DNA of 64,000 bases, taken from NCBI RefSeq assembly GCF_000717645.1, contig NZ_JNZZ01000008.1, positions 1-64,000 of the forward strand, in the 5' to 3' direction. The position numbers and the translations under genes are program-made. This DNA is from Streptomyces californicus (GTDB lineage: Bacteria > Actinomycetota > Actinomycetes > Streptomycetales > Streptomycetaceae). The notes under the pieces are model-generated. The model was not told the DNA's origin, searched no databases, and saw only the letters and a list, made by a program, of their open reading frames with translations. Below, in pieces: positions 7,277-14,610 of the stretch (positions are counted from its first letter, which is position 1; each line of letters opens with the position of its first letter).

Positions 7277-7861
7277 ATGATCACCTTGACGAAGGAAGAC
7301 GGACCTGCGGACCTGGACGGGGTGACGCACCTGTCCATCGGGGCGTCCTGGGACCCGACCGTGGGGAGCAGCGGCGGTCTGATCGGGAAGATCCGGCAGA
7401 AGGCCGGCACGGACCTCGATCTGATCGCCATCGCGATGCAGGGCGGGGACCCGGTGCGGCTCGCCGGGCTGGACTCCCTGGACCCGCTGGGGAACGGCTC
7501 GCTGGTGCACAGCGGCGACAACCAGACCGGTCACGGGGACGGTGACGACGAGACGGTGACGGTCGAGTTCGCCCGAATTCCCGCGAACATCACGTCCATC
7601 GTCTTCATCGCCGCCGCCTACAAGAAGCGCAGCTCGTTCAGCAACGCGCGCAACATCAGCTTCAAGGTGTACGACGCGACGGGCGGCAGCACCCAGCAGG
7701 TCGCCGACATCTGGCCGAGCATGCTCACCCAGGACAACGGCGTCGCGGTGGCCAAGGCGATCCGTCAGGGCGCGACGTGGAAGCTCCAGGTGATCAACGA
7801 GACCGGGAAGATCAAGCAGGGCGACGAGCACGCCCTGATGCGCTTCGCTGTGAGCCGGTAG
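7277..7861 (+). CDS. TerD family protein
   Basis: 194 residues from the ATG at 7277, preceded by AAGGA at 7265-7269. This is a full TerD beta-sandwich: LSIGASWDPT near residue 22, then GTDLDLIAIAM with the conserved acidic pair, GDNQTGHGDGDDETVTV in the calcium-binding region, and IVFIAAAYKK, FKVYDATGG and GDEHALMRF at the end. TerD proteins bind Ca2+ and are linked to tellurite resistance, stress and, in Streptomyces, to morphological development; the exact role is unknown. Here the gene stands alone, without terZABC neighbours. Its 3' end runs into a heptamer repeat. Confidence 0.9.
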   Translation: MITLTKEDGPADLDGVTHLSIGASWDPTVGSSGGLIGKIRQKAGTDLDLIAIAMQGGDPVRLAGLDSLDPLGNGSLVHSGDNQTGHGDGDDETVTVEFARIPANITSIVFIAAAYKKRSSFSNARNISFKVYDATGGSTQQVADIWPSMLTQDNGVAVAKAIRQGATWKLQVINETGKIKQGDEHALMRFAVSR

Positions 7862-7866
7862 CTGTG

Positions 7867-7922
7867 AGCCGGTAGCCGGTAGCCGGTAGCCGGTAGCCGG
7901 TAGCCGGTGGCCGGTGGCCGGT
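7867..7922. repeat. AGCCGGT heptamer microsatellite
   Basis: Six exact copies of AGCCGGT followed by two of GGCCGGT, in register, starting 5 bp after the terD stop codon. The stop itself lies in a related gagccggtag sequence, so the array probably grew out of the gene's last codons. Confidence 0.9.
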
Positions 7923-8006
7923 AGTCGGCGAACGGTAGCGGCGATCGGTCGTCGGCTTTCGGCAGGGCGACGATGCGCCGAGCCGCAGGCCGACCGGCGC
8001 GGACGG

Positions 8007-8071
8007 CCGGACGAACGAACGCGGCTGCGGTGACCATCCAGTGGTCACCGCAGCCGCGTTCGTTCGTCCGG
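8007..8071. terminator. 30-bp perfect hairpin, bidirectional terminator
   Basis: Arms 8007-8036 and 8042-8071 are perfect reverse complements over 30 bp with a 5-nt loop (TCCAG). It lies between the convergent terD and DUF5324-like genes. It is far longer than the 10-16 bp stems at the other gene junctions in this window. Confidence 0.9.
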
Positions 8072-8082
8072 GAAGGCCCGGT

Positions 8083-8787
8083 TCAGGCCCGGTCGTCGCC
8101 CTCGGCCGCCTCGGCCTCGGCCTGCTTGGCCTCGACCTCCGGGTCGAGGTCGGCCCGCCCGCTGCCGTCGACCGAGCTGAGCGGCGAGCGCTCGTCGCCC
8201 ACCTCGGTGGCGACCGGCGGTTCGACCAGCCAGTCCGGGTTGGCCTGCTTGTCCCACCAGCGCCAGGCGGCGTACGCGCCGCCGGCGAGGGCGCCCAGCA
8301 CCAGGAGGCCCTTCGCGGCCCGGCCGGCCTTGGCCCGCCGCTGGTGCTTCCGGGCGAGCTTCTGGATGTCCTTGGCCGTCACCTGCGTACGGAGCGCGGC
8401 CAGGGCGGCCGCGCCGCGGGCGGACGCCTGCTCGGCGACGGGCAGGGCCACCGCGCGGGCCTGCTCGACCCGGGGCGCGGTGTAGTCGGCGGCGCTCCGG
8501 GCGGCCTTGCGGGTGGAGGCCGCGGCGCGGTGCGCGGCCTCGTCGACCCGGGGCGGCACGTGCGTCCGGGCCTGCTCGATACGGGGTGCGAGGTGCGAGG
8601 CGTACTGGACACGGGCCTGCTTGGCCGCCTTCGTCACCTTGGGCGCGAGCAGGGCCCGCGCTTCGTGCGCGAGGTGGGCCGCCTGTTCCTTGGCCGAGTC
8701 GGCGTAGGGCGCCACCACTTCCGCGGCGTGCTGCGCGCTGTCCTTCGCCGAGTCGGTTGCGGCGCGCACGCTGTCGATGCGGGTCAC
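8083..8787 (-). CDS. DUF5324 family protein
   Basis: 234 residues from the GTG at 8785-8787, with the very strong site AAGGAGGAGG upstream; the longer frame to 8892 is not needed. The N-terminal two thirds is a long Ala/Arg-rich amphipathic helix with an apolipoprotein-like repeat pattern (RAATDSAKDSAQHAAEVVAP, APRIEQARTHVPPRVDEAAH, APRVEQARAVALPVAEQA). Near residue 165 comes a hydrophobic helix (GLLVLGALAGGAYAAWRWW), then an acidic tail with SPLSSVDGSG. This matches the Streptomyces family DUF5324. The helix repeats suggest binding to membrane or lipid; function is unknown. It is divergent from the cyclophilin gene. Confidence 0.8.
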   Translation of the reverse strand: MTRIDSVRAATDSAKDSAQHAAEVVAPYADSAKEQAAHLAHEARALLAPKVTKAAKQARVQYASHLAPRIEQARTHVPPRVDEAAHRAAASTRKAARSAADYTAPRVEQARAVALPVAEQASARGAAALAALRTQVTAKDIQKLARKHQRRAKAGRAAKGLLVLGALAGGAYAAWRWWDKQANPDWLVEPPVATEVGDERSPLSSVDGSGRADLDPEVEAKQAEAEAAEGDDRA

Positions 8788-9105
8788 GAGATCCTCCTCC
8801 TTGGTGGCGGGTAGGTACTCCGCCTGTCCGCCCAGTTCGAAATCATGCCTGTCACGGCCATGCCCGGCATGCGGGACGGGCATCCGGGTCATGATCGTCG
8901 TGCGTGGCCGGAACGGTTCCTGCTGCTGAAACGGTTCATGCGGCCAGAACGGCTTATAGCGAATGTTCCGACGACCATGTCACGGTTCGGGGGTGAACGC
9001 GCCGTTGCGCTCGCCATCCGGCCGTACGTTTCCCGGTCCGTGGGAGGATCGGCGGGCGCCGGCGACGGGGCCGGCGGGCAGGTGAAGGACGAGGGAAGGC
9101 AGATC
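8788..9105. promoter_or_regulatory. Divergent promoter region with phased ACGGTTC repeats
   Basis: ACGGTTC occurs at 8913-8919, 8931-8937 and 8982-8988, with the variant ACGGCTT at 8949-8955. The first three members of the series are exactly 18 bp apart. The first sits in the palindrome GGAACGGTTCC (8910-8920). TATAGC at 8955-8960 could be a forward -10. The array looks like a multi-site operator between the DUF5324-like gene and ppiA. Confidence 0.5.
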
Positions 9106-9633
9106 GTGGCCGAGCAGCTTTACGCCACTGTGAAGACCAACCAGGGCGACATCGAGATCCGGCTGCTGCCGAACCACGCGCCCAAGACAGTCAGGAACTT
9201 CGTCGAACTGGCCACCGGCCAGCGTCAGTGGACCCATCCGGAGACCGGCGAGGTGTCCACGGCCCGGCTGTACGACGGCACCGTCTTCCACCGGGTCATC
9301 AGCGGCTTCATGATCCAGGGCGGTGATCCGCTGGGCAACGGCACCGGGGGCCCCGGCTACAAGTTCCCCGACGAGTTCCACCCGGATCTGGCCTTCACCA
9401 AGCCGTACCTGCTGGCCATGGCGAACGCGGGGCCGGGGACGAACGGATCGCAGTTCTTCCTGACCGTGTCGCCCACCGCCTGGCTCACCGGCAAGCACAC
9501 CATCTTCGGAGAGGTGGCGGACGAGGCGGGCCGCAAGGTCGTCGACGCCATCGCGGCCGCTCCGACCAACCCGCGCACCGACCGTCCAGTGCAGGACGTC
9601 GTCATCGAGTCCGTGGTCATCGAGACCCGCTGA
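9106..9633 (+). CDS. ppiA: Peptidyl-prolyl cis-trans isomerase, cyclophilin type
   Basis: 175 residues from the GTG at 9106, preceded by GAGGGAAGG; upstream in-frame ATGs have no such site. A complete cyclophilin domain: YATVKTNQGDIEIRLLPNHA, NFVELA, then VFHRVISGFMIQGGDPLGNG with the catalytic Arg in FHRV, FPDEF, LAMANAGPGTNGSQFFLTVS, and HTIFGEV. No signal peptide, so it is cytosolic, catalysing proline isomerisation in protein folding. In streptomycetes this gene precedes crgA and the sortase/pknB region, as here. It stands alone; the DnaA-box cluster follows it. Confidence 0.95.
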   Translation: MAEQLYATVKTNQGDIEIRLLPNHAPKTVRNFVELATGQRQWTHPETGEVSTARLYDGTVFHRVISGFMIQGGDPLGNGTGGPGYKFPDEFHPDLAFTKPYLLAMANAGPGTNGSQFFLTVSPTAWLTGKHTIFGEVADEAGRKVVDAIAAAPTNPRTDRPVQDVVIESVVIETR

Positions 9634-9907
9634 CGGCGCGCGGCGCCCCGGACGTGGCTGACATGTCCGGGGTGCTCGCCGTTCCCGCCCCGCTCCGCCC
9701 GTGCTGACCGGGTCTCCGCCGGGCCAGGCGTGCCGCCCGGGCCTCCGCCCCGCCCGTCCGTACCGAGGGAGGGAAGGCGCGGTCCGGCGGGAGCGGATTC
9801 CTCGCCCCCACCCTGGTGATCACAGGGATGGTCGTCACGCGCACGATCAGGCTCACCTGACCGAAATGGTCGGGAAAAGTGATTCTCCGCCCCCAACTCG
9901 ACCGAAG

Positions 9908-10109
9908 TTGTCCACAGTGTGCACGGAATCTTGTGCACGACATGAGGAACGACTGTTCCCCCCGGCCTGAGCTGGGTTTTTCCGCCTGGGCAACGGGATG
10001 CAGCCCCCCTCGGCGAGGGGGGCTGCGGTCACACCGGCGTCAACATGCACGAGGGTTATCCACAGATCGGCTGACCTTTTCCCCCGACTGTGGATAACGC
10101 TGTGGGTAA
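9908..10109. promoter_or_regulatory. DnaA-box cluster between ppiA and crgA
   Basis: Exact boxes are TTGTCCACA at 9908-9916, TTATCCACA at 10056-10064 and TGTGGATAA (reverse) at 10089-10097. TGTGGGTAA at 10101-10109 has one mismatch and TTGTGCACG at 9931-9939 has two. The last two strong boxes form a tight pair. The whole 9634-10210 spacer lacks a gene. Its position near oriC and beside crgA suggests one of the known Streptomyces titration clusters, H69 being the likeliest. Confidence 0.8.
10000..10026. terminator. Hairpin inside the DnaA-box cluster
   Basis: GCAGCCCCCCTC (10000-10011) and GAGGGGGGCTGC (10015-10026) form a 12-bp stem with a 3-nt loop. It probably terminates ppiA and/or crgA transcripts that converge here, and may also keep transcription out of the adjacent DnaA boxes. 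Confidence 0.65.
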
Positions 10110-10210
10110 CTCAGGGCAAGGCTTGCGCGGAAGGGGGCCGAGCGGATACGGGGACGAGCGACCGGCCACCGCGGGACGGCGGCGTCGGCGTCATCGACCG
10201 AGGCGGTACG

Positions 10211-10465
10211 TCACTTCCACTGCGTCGACACGGCGAAGCCGCCGGCGATGAAGCCGAAGCCGACCACGATGTTCCAGTTGCCCAGGGCGTCGACCGGCAG
10301 ATCGCCTTCGGTCACGTAGAACACCACGATCCACGCCAGCCCGATGAGGAACAGGGCCAGCATCACCGGGGCGACCCAGCTGCGGTTGGTCAGCTTGATG
10401 GCCGTTGCCTGCTTCGCCGGGGGCGGCGTGAAGTCGGCCTTCTTGCGGATACGTGACTTCGGCAC
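10211..10465 (-). CDS. crgA: Cell division protein CrgA
   Basis: 84 residues, the normal CrgA length. The N-terminus is [16 protein letters not shown], a basic cytosolic stretch conserved in the family. Two membrane helices follow: [21 protein letters not shown] and, after the short [12 protein letters not shown] loop, [19 protein letters not shown]. CrgA acts at the membrane on FtsZ and septum assembly; in S. coelicolor it holds back reproductive septation, and in mycobacteria it binds PBPs and divisome proteins. It is divergent from the DUF881 gene (141-bp spacer) and close to the pknB/pbpA operon, in line with shared envelope control. Confidence 0.95.
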   Translation of the reverse strand: MPKSRIRKKADFTPPPAKQATAIKLTNRSWVAPVMLALFLIGLAWIVVFYVTEGDLPVDALGNWNIVVGFGFIAGGFAVSTQWK

Positions 10466-10606
10466 GAGGGACTCTCCTGTCGATGCGCTGCGTGACCGCG
10501 CAGGGATCTGTGGCGGGCGCCGGGGGCGGGTGCCAGGGGGAATGCCGCCTCCCCCGAGCGTCCGTTAGCGTAGTGCTTCCATGGCGCCTGATGAGATAAG
10601 GGTACG

Positions 10607-11374
10607 TTGAGCAATTCTGCCGACTCCCCCGAAGGCCCGGGCCGACGCACCTCCGCGTGGGCGGTCCGGGGGCTCACCGCTGCGGTCTTCGCCCTGGCCG
10701 GCCTGATCTTCGTCACCAGCGCCAACACCGCCAAGGGCACCAATCTGCGCAGCGACTCCTCCCTGCTCAAGCTCTCCGACCTGATCCGGGAGCGCAGCGA
10801 GAAGAACGGCGAGCTGAACGACGCGGCCGCCGCCGTACGCACGGACATCGACGCCCTCGCCCAGCGCGACGACGGCTCCACCGAGGCCGAGGACGCCAAG
10901 CTGAAGGCGCTGGAGAAGGCGGCCGGCACCACGGAGATCAGCGGCGACTCCGTCAGCGTGACCCTCAACGACGCGCCCCCCGACGCGACCGCCAACCCCG
11001 GCTACCCCGAGCCCCAGCCCAACGACCTGGTCATCCACCAGCAGGACCTCCAGGCCGTGGTGAACGCCCTCTGGCAGGGCGGCGCGCGCGGTGTCCAGGT
11101 GATGGACCAGCGGCTGATCTCCACCAGCGCGGTCCGCTGCGTGGGCAACACGCTGATCCTCCAGGGCCGCGTCTACTCCCCGCCGTACAAGGTCACCGCC
11201 GTCGGCGACCCCGGCAAGCTCAAGCGGGCGCTCGACGACTCCTCCGCGATCCAGAACTACCTGCTGTACGTGAAGGCGTACGGGCTGGGCTGGAAAGTCG
11301 ACGAGAACGATGCGGTGACTCTTCCCGGGTACTCGGGCACAGTGGACCTGCATCACGCACAGCCCGTGGAGTAG
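10607..11374 (+). CDS. DUF881 family membrane-anchored protein
   Basis: 255 residues from a TTG start at 10607; ATAAGGG lies just upstream. One N-terminal helix (VRGLTAAVFALAGLIFVTSANTA, about 20-42) anchors an extracellular domain. After a coiled-coil-like stretch (SLLKLSDLIRERSEKNGELN), the DUF881 core appears: GTTEISGDSVSVTLNDA, NDLVIHQQDLQAVVNALWQG, GARGVQVMDQRLISTSAVRC and GNTLILQGRVYSPPYKV. DUF881 proteins are widely found beside crgA, sortase and pknB genes; their role is unknown but context points to the cell envelope. It leads a forward cluster: sortase (29 bp later), small membrane protein, pabA-type, two sortases. Confidence 0.85.
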   Translation: MSNSADSPEGPGRRTSAWAVRGLTAAVFALAGLIFVTSANTAKGTNLRSDSSLLKLSDLIRERSEKNGELNDAAAAVRTDIDALAQRDDGSTEAEDAKLKALEKAAGTTEISGDSVSVTLNDAPPDATANPGYPEPQPNDLVIHQQDLQAVVNALWQGGARGVQVMDQRLISTSAVRCVGNTLILQGRVYSPPYKVTAVGDPGKLKRALDDSSAIQNYLLYVKAYGLGWKVDENDAVTLPGYSGTVDLHHAQPVE

Positions 11375-11403
11375 CCCGAGCCGAGCCCCGGGGAGGCCGT
11401 CCG

Positions 11404-12162
11404 GTGTCGGTGCGCCTGGTCGTCAGGACCTTCAGCGAACTCTGCATCACCGTGGGCGCGCTGATCGTCCTGTTCGTCGTCCACCTGTTGTTCTGGACGG
11501 GGGTGCGGGCGGCCGACGCGGCCGAGGCCGAGATCGACAGCCTGCGGAGCCGTTGGGCCGGAGCGTCCGCCCCCGCTCCGGCTCCCCCGTCCGACTCCAC
11601 CGGGCCCTCGCCCACCCCCTCCGCCCCGGCCTCGGGCGGGCCCGCGCCGTCCCCTTCCGGGCGTTCCGGCCCCGCCGCGCCGCCTCCGTACCGCGACGGA
11701 AAGCCCTTCGCGACGCTGCGGATCCCCCGGTTCGGCGCCGCGTGGGAGTGGCCCGTCCTGGAGAACACCGCGGTGGCCACCCTCCGCAAGGGGCTCGGGC
11801 ACTACCGCGGCTCCGCGCGCCCCGGCGAGCTGGGCAACTTCGCGGTGGCCGGGCACCGGCGGACGTACGGCGACCCCTTCAAGGACTTCCCCGAACTGCG
11901 CCCCGGGGACGCGGTGGTCGTCAACGACGGCACGGCCTGGTTCACGTACCGGATCGCGAGGAAGCCGTACCGGACCGTGCCCGGCGACACCGCCGTCGTC
12001 GATCCCGTGCCGCGCGGCTCCGGTTTCGACGGCCCCGGACGCTATCTGACGCTCACCACGTGCGACCCGGAGTGGGGCAGCAGCCACCGGCTGATCGCCT
12101 GGGCGCACCTGGACGCGGTGCGGCCGGTGTCCGAGGGCCGGCCGCCGGAGCTCTCCGGCTGA
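11404..12162 (+). CDS. Class E sortase (third copy, divergent)
   Basis: 252 residues from the GTG at 11404, with GGGGAGG upstream. N-terminal helix VGALIVLFVVHLLFWTGV, a Pro/Ser-rich linker (about 55-98), then a sortase domain: KPFATLRIPRFGAAWEWPVL, GNFAVAGHRRT with His151, YLTLTTCDPEWGSSHRLIAW with Cys220 and Arg229. The catalytic triad is complete and the TLTTC motif is that of class E sortases, which in Streptomyces attach LAxTG proteins such as the long chaplins. It differs from the two copies at 13071 and 14611 by the Pro-rich linker and a shorter core. It probably serves as a housekeeping or specialised transpeptidase; substrates are unknown. Confidence 0.88.
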   Translation: MSVRLVVRTFSELCITVGALIVLFVVHLLFWTGVRAADAAEAEIDSLRSRWAGASAPAPAPPSDSTGPSPTPSAPASGGPAPSPSGRSGPAAPPPYRDGKPFATLRIPRFGAAWEWPVLENTAVATLRKGLGHYRGSARPGELGNFAVAGHRRTYGDPFKDFPELRPGDAVVVNDGTAWFTYRIARKPYRTVPGDTAVVDPVPRGSGFDGPGRYLTLTTCDPEWGSSHRLIAWAHLDAVRPVSEGRPPELSG

Positions 12163-12250
12163 CTCCCCACCGAGCGGCGTTTCGCACCGCGGGCCCACGC
12201 GTGGGCCGCCGCCCTTTAGTCTGGTGCGGGCATCGAATGGAGGAAACGGC

Positions 12251-12439
12251 ATGTACGGCTGGATCTGGCGGCATCTGCCGGGCAACGCATGGGTGCGGGG
12301 TCTCATCTCGCTCGTGCTGATCCTGGCTGTCGTCTACGTGCTGTTCCAGTACGTCTTCCCGTGGGCGGAGCCGCTGCTTCCGTTCGGTGACGTGACCGTC
12401 GACGGCCAGGGCGCCGGTGAACCAGGAGCCGGCCGGTGA
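12251..12439 (+). CDS. Small single-pass membrane protein, 62 aa
   Basis: The ATG at 12251 is preceded by GGAGGAAAC. The start MYGWIWRHLPGNAWVRG leads into a strong helix (LISLVLILAVVYVLFQYVFPW) and a short outer tail ending DVTVDGQGAGEPGAGR. It lies between two sortase genes and overlaps the next start: its TGA is part of GTGACC at 12436, so the pabA-type gene is translationally coupled. The motif FPWAEPLLPFGDVTV is typical of a conserved actinobacterial family of unknown function found in this operon. It may help sortase or divisome assembly, but only its position suggests that. Confidence 0.8.
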   Translation: MYGWIWRHLPGNAWVRGLISLVLILAVVYVLFQYVFPWAEPLLPFGDVTVDGQGAGEPGAGR

Positions 12440-13074
12440 CCGCACGCGTCCTCGTCGTGGACAACTACGACAGCTTCGTCTTCAACCTCGTCCAGTACCT
12501 CTACCAACTCGGCGCCGAGTGCGAGGTGCTGCGCAACGACGAGGTGACCACCGACCACGCCCGGGACGGCTTCGACGGCGTACTGCTGTCGCCCGGCCCC
12601 GGCACGCCCGAACAGGCCGGCGTCTGCGTCGAGATGGTCCGCCACTGCGCGGACACCGGCGTCCCGGTCTTCGGCGTCTGCCTGGGGATGCAGTCGATGG
12701 CCGTCGCGTACGGCGGGGTCGTCGACCGGGCGCCCGAACTGCTCCACGGCAAGACCTCCCCGGTGATCCACGAGGGCAAGGGCGTCTTCGCCGGACTGCC
12801 GTCCCCCTTCACCGCGACGCGCTACCACTCGCTCGCCGCCGAACCCGCCGCGCTGCCCCCGGAGCTGGAGGTCACCGCTCGCACGGCGGACGGCATCATC
12901 ATGGGGCTGCGCCACCGCGACCGGGCGGTCGAGGGGGTGCAGTTCCACCCCGAATCGGTGCTCACCGAGCACGGCCACCTGATGCTCGCCAACTGGCTGG
13001 AGCAGTGCGGCGACCCGGGGGCCGTCGCACGGTCGGCCGGCCTCGCGCCGGTGGCGGGCAGGGCCGCCGCGTGA
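12436..13074 (+). CDS. pabA: Glutamine amidotransferase, PabA/TrpG type
   Basis: 212 residues from the GTG at 12436 (GTGA overlap). A class I glutaminase with LVVDNYDSFVFNLVQYL, LSPGPGTPEQAG (oxyanion strand), GVCLGMQ with nucleophile Cys82, and GVQFHPES with His171 and Glu173. It supplies ammonia from glutamine to a chorismate-using partner, either aminodeoxychorismate synthase (folate) or anthranilate synthase (tryptophan). No component I gene is present here, so the specificity cannot be fixed; this locus in Streptomyces is usually annotated as aminodeoxychorismate/anthranilate synthase component II. It is coupled on both sides by 4-bp GTGA overlaps to membrane and sortase genes. Confidence 0.88.
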   Translation: MTARVLVVDNYDSFVFNLVQYLYQLGAECEVLRNDEVTTDHARDGFDGVLLSPGPGTPEQAGVCVEMVRHCADTGVPVFGVCLGMQSMAVAYGGVVDRAPELLHGKTSPVIHEGKGVFAGLPSPFTATRYHSLAAEPAALPPELEVTARTADGIIMGLRHRDRAVEGVQFHPESVLTEHGHLMLANWLEQCGDPGAVARSAGLAPVAGRAAA

Positions 13075-14585
13075 CCGGGAGCCGCGGCGGGCACGGAGCC
13101 GGGCCGCAGAACCCTCGGCACCAAGTCCCGTACGGCGCGTACGGGGGCTATGAGGCGTACGAGGCGGACGGTGCCTTCACGGCGGCGGTGGACGGCCTCG
13201 CGGACCCGCTCAACGACCCGCTGCCCGACGAGCACGCGTCGCCGTGGGCGCGTACGGACAACGCTCCGGCGGGGGAATCCGCGTACGAGGCCGGCTACGG
13301 GTCCTCCACGGGCCCTCAGACGGCCCAGGGCGCCCCGAACGAGTGGTACGACCCCGCCGGCTACCAACGGGACTGGTACGGGCCCCAGGAGCCGTCCGGG
13401 CGAATAGCCCCGGAGACGCCGACAGCCCCGGCAGGCCCGGCGGCCCCCGCGGCCCCGATGCCCCGCCCGGCTTCCCCGGCGGCCCCGATGCCCCACCTGG
13501 CTTCTCCGACGGCCCCGGCGCACCACCCGGCTTCTCCGACGGCCCCGATGCCCCACCCGGCCGCCGAGCCCCCCGCGGCTCCGGTGAATCCGGCCTCCCG
13601 GGGCGGTGGACGGGCTCCTGAGCCCCCGGCCCCGGACTTCTCCGCGGAGCCCCGTACCGCGGTCTTCGACGCCGTCCGCGCCACCGACGCCGCGGACGCC
13701 GGCCCCCGGACCGAGGTCCTCTCCCCCGTCACGGACGACGATCCCGACCCTTCCGCCGCGCCGCCGCCCGGCTCCGGCGGACGCGCCGAGCGGCGCCGGG
13801 CCGCCAAGGGGCGCGGCCGACGGCGCCCGGAGCCCGCCCCCGAGCGGAGCGGCCCGGCCGCCCCCGCCCCGGTGTCCCGGCTGGAGGCGCGGCGCGCGGC
13901 GCGGGCGGCCAAGGACAGCCCGGCGGTCGTCGCCAGCCGACTGGTCGGCGAGACGTTCATCTCGCTGGGCGTCCTGATGCTGCTGTTCGTCACCTACCAG
14001 CTCTGGTGGACCAACGTCAGGGCCGAACAGATCGCCGGCAAGGAGACCAACCGGATCCAGGACGAGTGGGCCAACAGCGACCGCACGGCGGGGGCGTTCG
14101 AGGCAGGCCAGGGCTTCGCGATCATGCACATCCCCAAGCTGGACGTCGTCGCCCCGATCGCCGAGGGCATCAACAAGGAGAAGGTCCTCGACCGGGGGCT
14201 GATCGGCCACTACGGCGAGGGCAAGCTCAAGACGGCGATGCCCTCCGACAAGAAGGGCAACTTCGCCGTGGCGGGCCACCGCAACACCCACGGCGAGCCC
14301 TTCCGCTACATCAACAAGCTCAAGCCCGGCGACCCGATCGTGGTCGAGACGCGGGACGCGTACTACACGTACGAGATGGCCTCCATCCTCCCGCAGACCT
14401 CGCCGTCGAACGTCTCGGTGATCGAGCCCGTGCCGGTCGGCTCCGGATTCAAGGAGCCGGGCAGGTACCTCACGCTGACGACCTGTACGCCGGAGTTCAC
14501 GAGTACCTACCGGATGATCGTCTGGGGCAAAATGGTCGACGAGCGGCCGCGCAGCGAGGGGAAGCCCGACGCACTCGTCGGCTGA
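13071..14585 (+). CDS. srtE1: Class E sortase SrtE1-like, long N-terminal extension
   Basis: 504 residues from the GTG at 13071, overlapping the pabA stop (GTGA). The first ~285 residues are disordered: Tyr/Gly-rich (YGAYGGYEAYEADG), then Ala/Pro repeats and a basic RRRAAKGRGRRRPEP segment, all cytosolic. One helix (ETFISLGVLMLLFVTYQLWW, about 289-308) is followed by the sortase domain: FAIMHIPKLDVVAPI, GNFAVAGHRNT with His403, YLTLTTCTPEF with Cys472, and YRMIVWGK with Arg481. SrtE1 of S. coelicolor sorts LAxTG proteins including chaplins to the wall and is needed with SrtE2 for aerial growth. The long tail looks unusually large for a sortase and contains a 30-bp DNA repeat. Confidence 0.88.
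   Translation: MTGSRGGHGAGPQNPRHQVPYGAYGGYEAYEADGAFTAAVDGLADPLNDPLPDEHASPWARTDNAPAGESAYEAGYGSSTGPQTAQGAPNEWYDPAGYQRDWYGPQEPSGRIAPETPTAPAGPAAPAAPMPRPASPAAPMPHLASPTAPAHHPASPTAPMPHPAAEPPAAPVNPASRGGGRAPEPPAPDFSAEPRTAVFDAVRATDAADAGPRTEVLSPVTDDDPDPSAAPPPGSGGRAERRRAAKGRGRRRPEPAPERSGPAAPAPVSRLEARRAARAAKDSPAVVASRLVGETFISLGVLMLLFVTYQLWWTNVRAEQIAGKETNRIQDEWANSDRTAGAFEAGQGFAIMHIPKLDVVAPIAEGINKEKVLDRGLIGHYGEGKLKTAMPSDKKGNFAVAGHRNTHGEPFRYINKLKPGDPIVVETRDAYYTYEMASILPQTSPSNVSVIEPVPVGSGFKEPGRYLTLTTCTPEFTSTYRMIVWGKMVDERPRSEGKPDALVG
13452..13562 (+). repeat. 30-bp in-frame repeat in the sortase tail
   Basis: Units starting gccccgatgccccgcccggc at 13452, 13482, 13512 and 13542 (last partial) encode a ten-residue Ala-Pro-Met-Pro-type repeat. 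Being a multiple of three, copy-number changes would vary tail length without a frameshift. Confidence 0.85.
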
Positions 14586-14610
14586 ACATCCTCAGGACAG
14601 GGGCGGTGCG

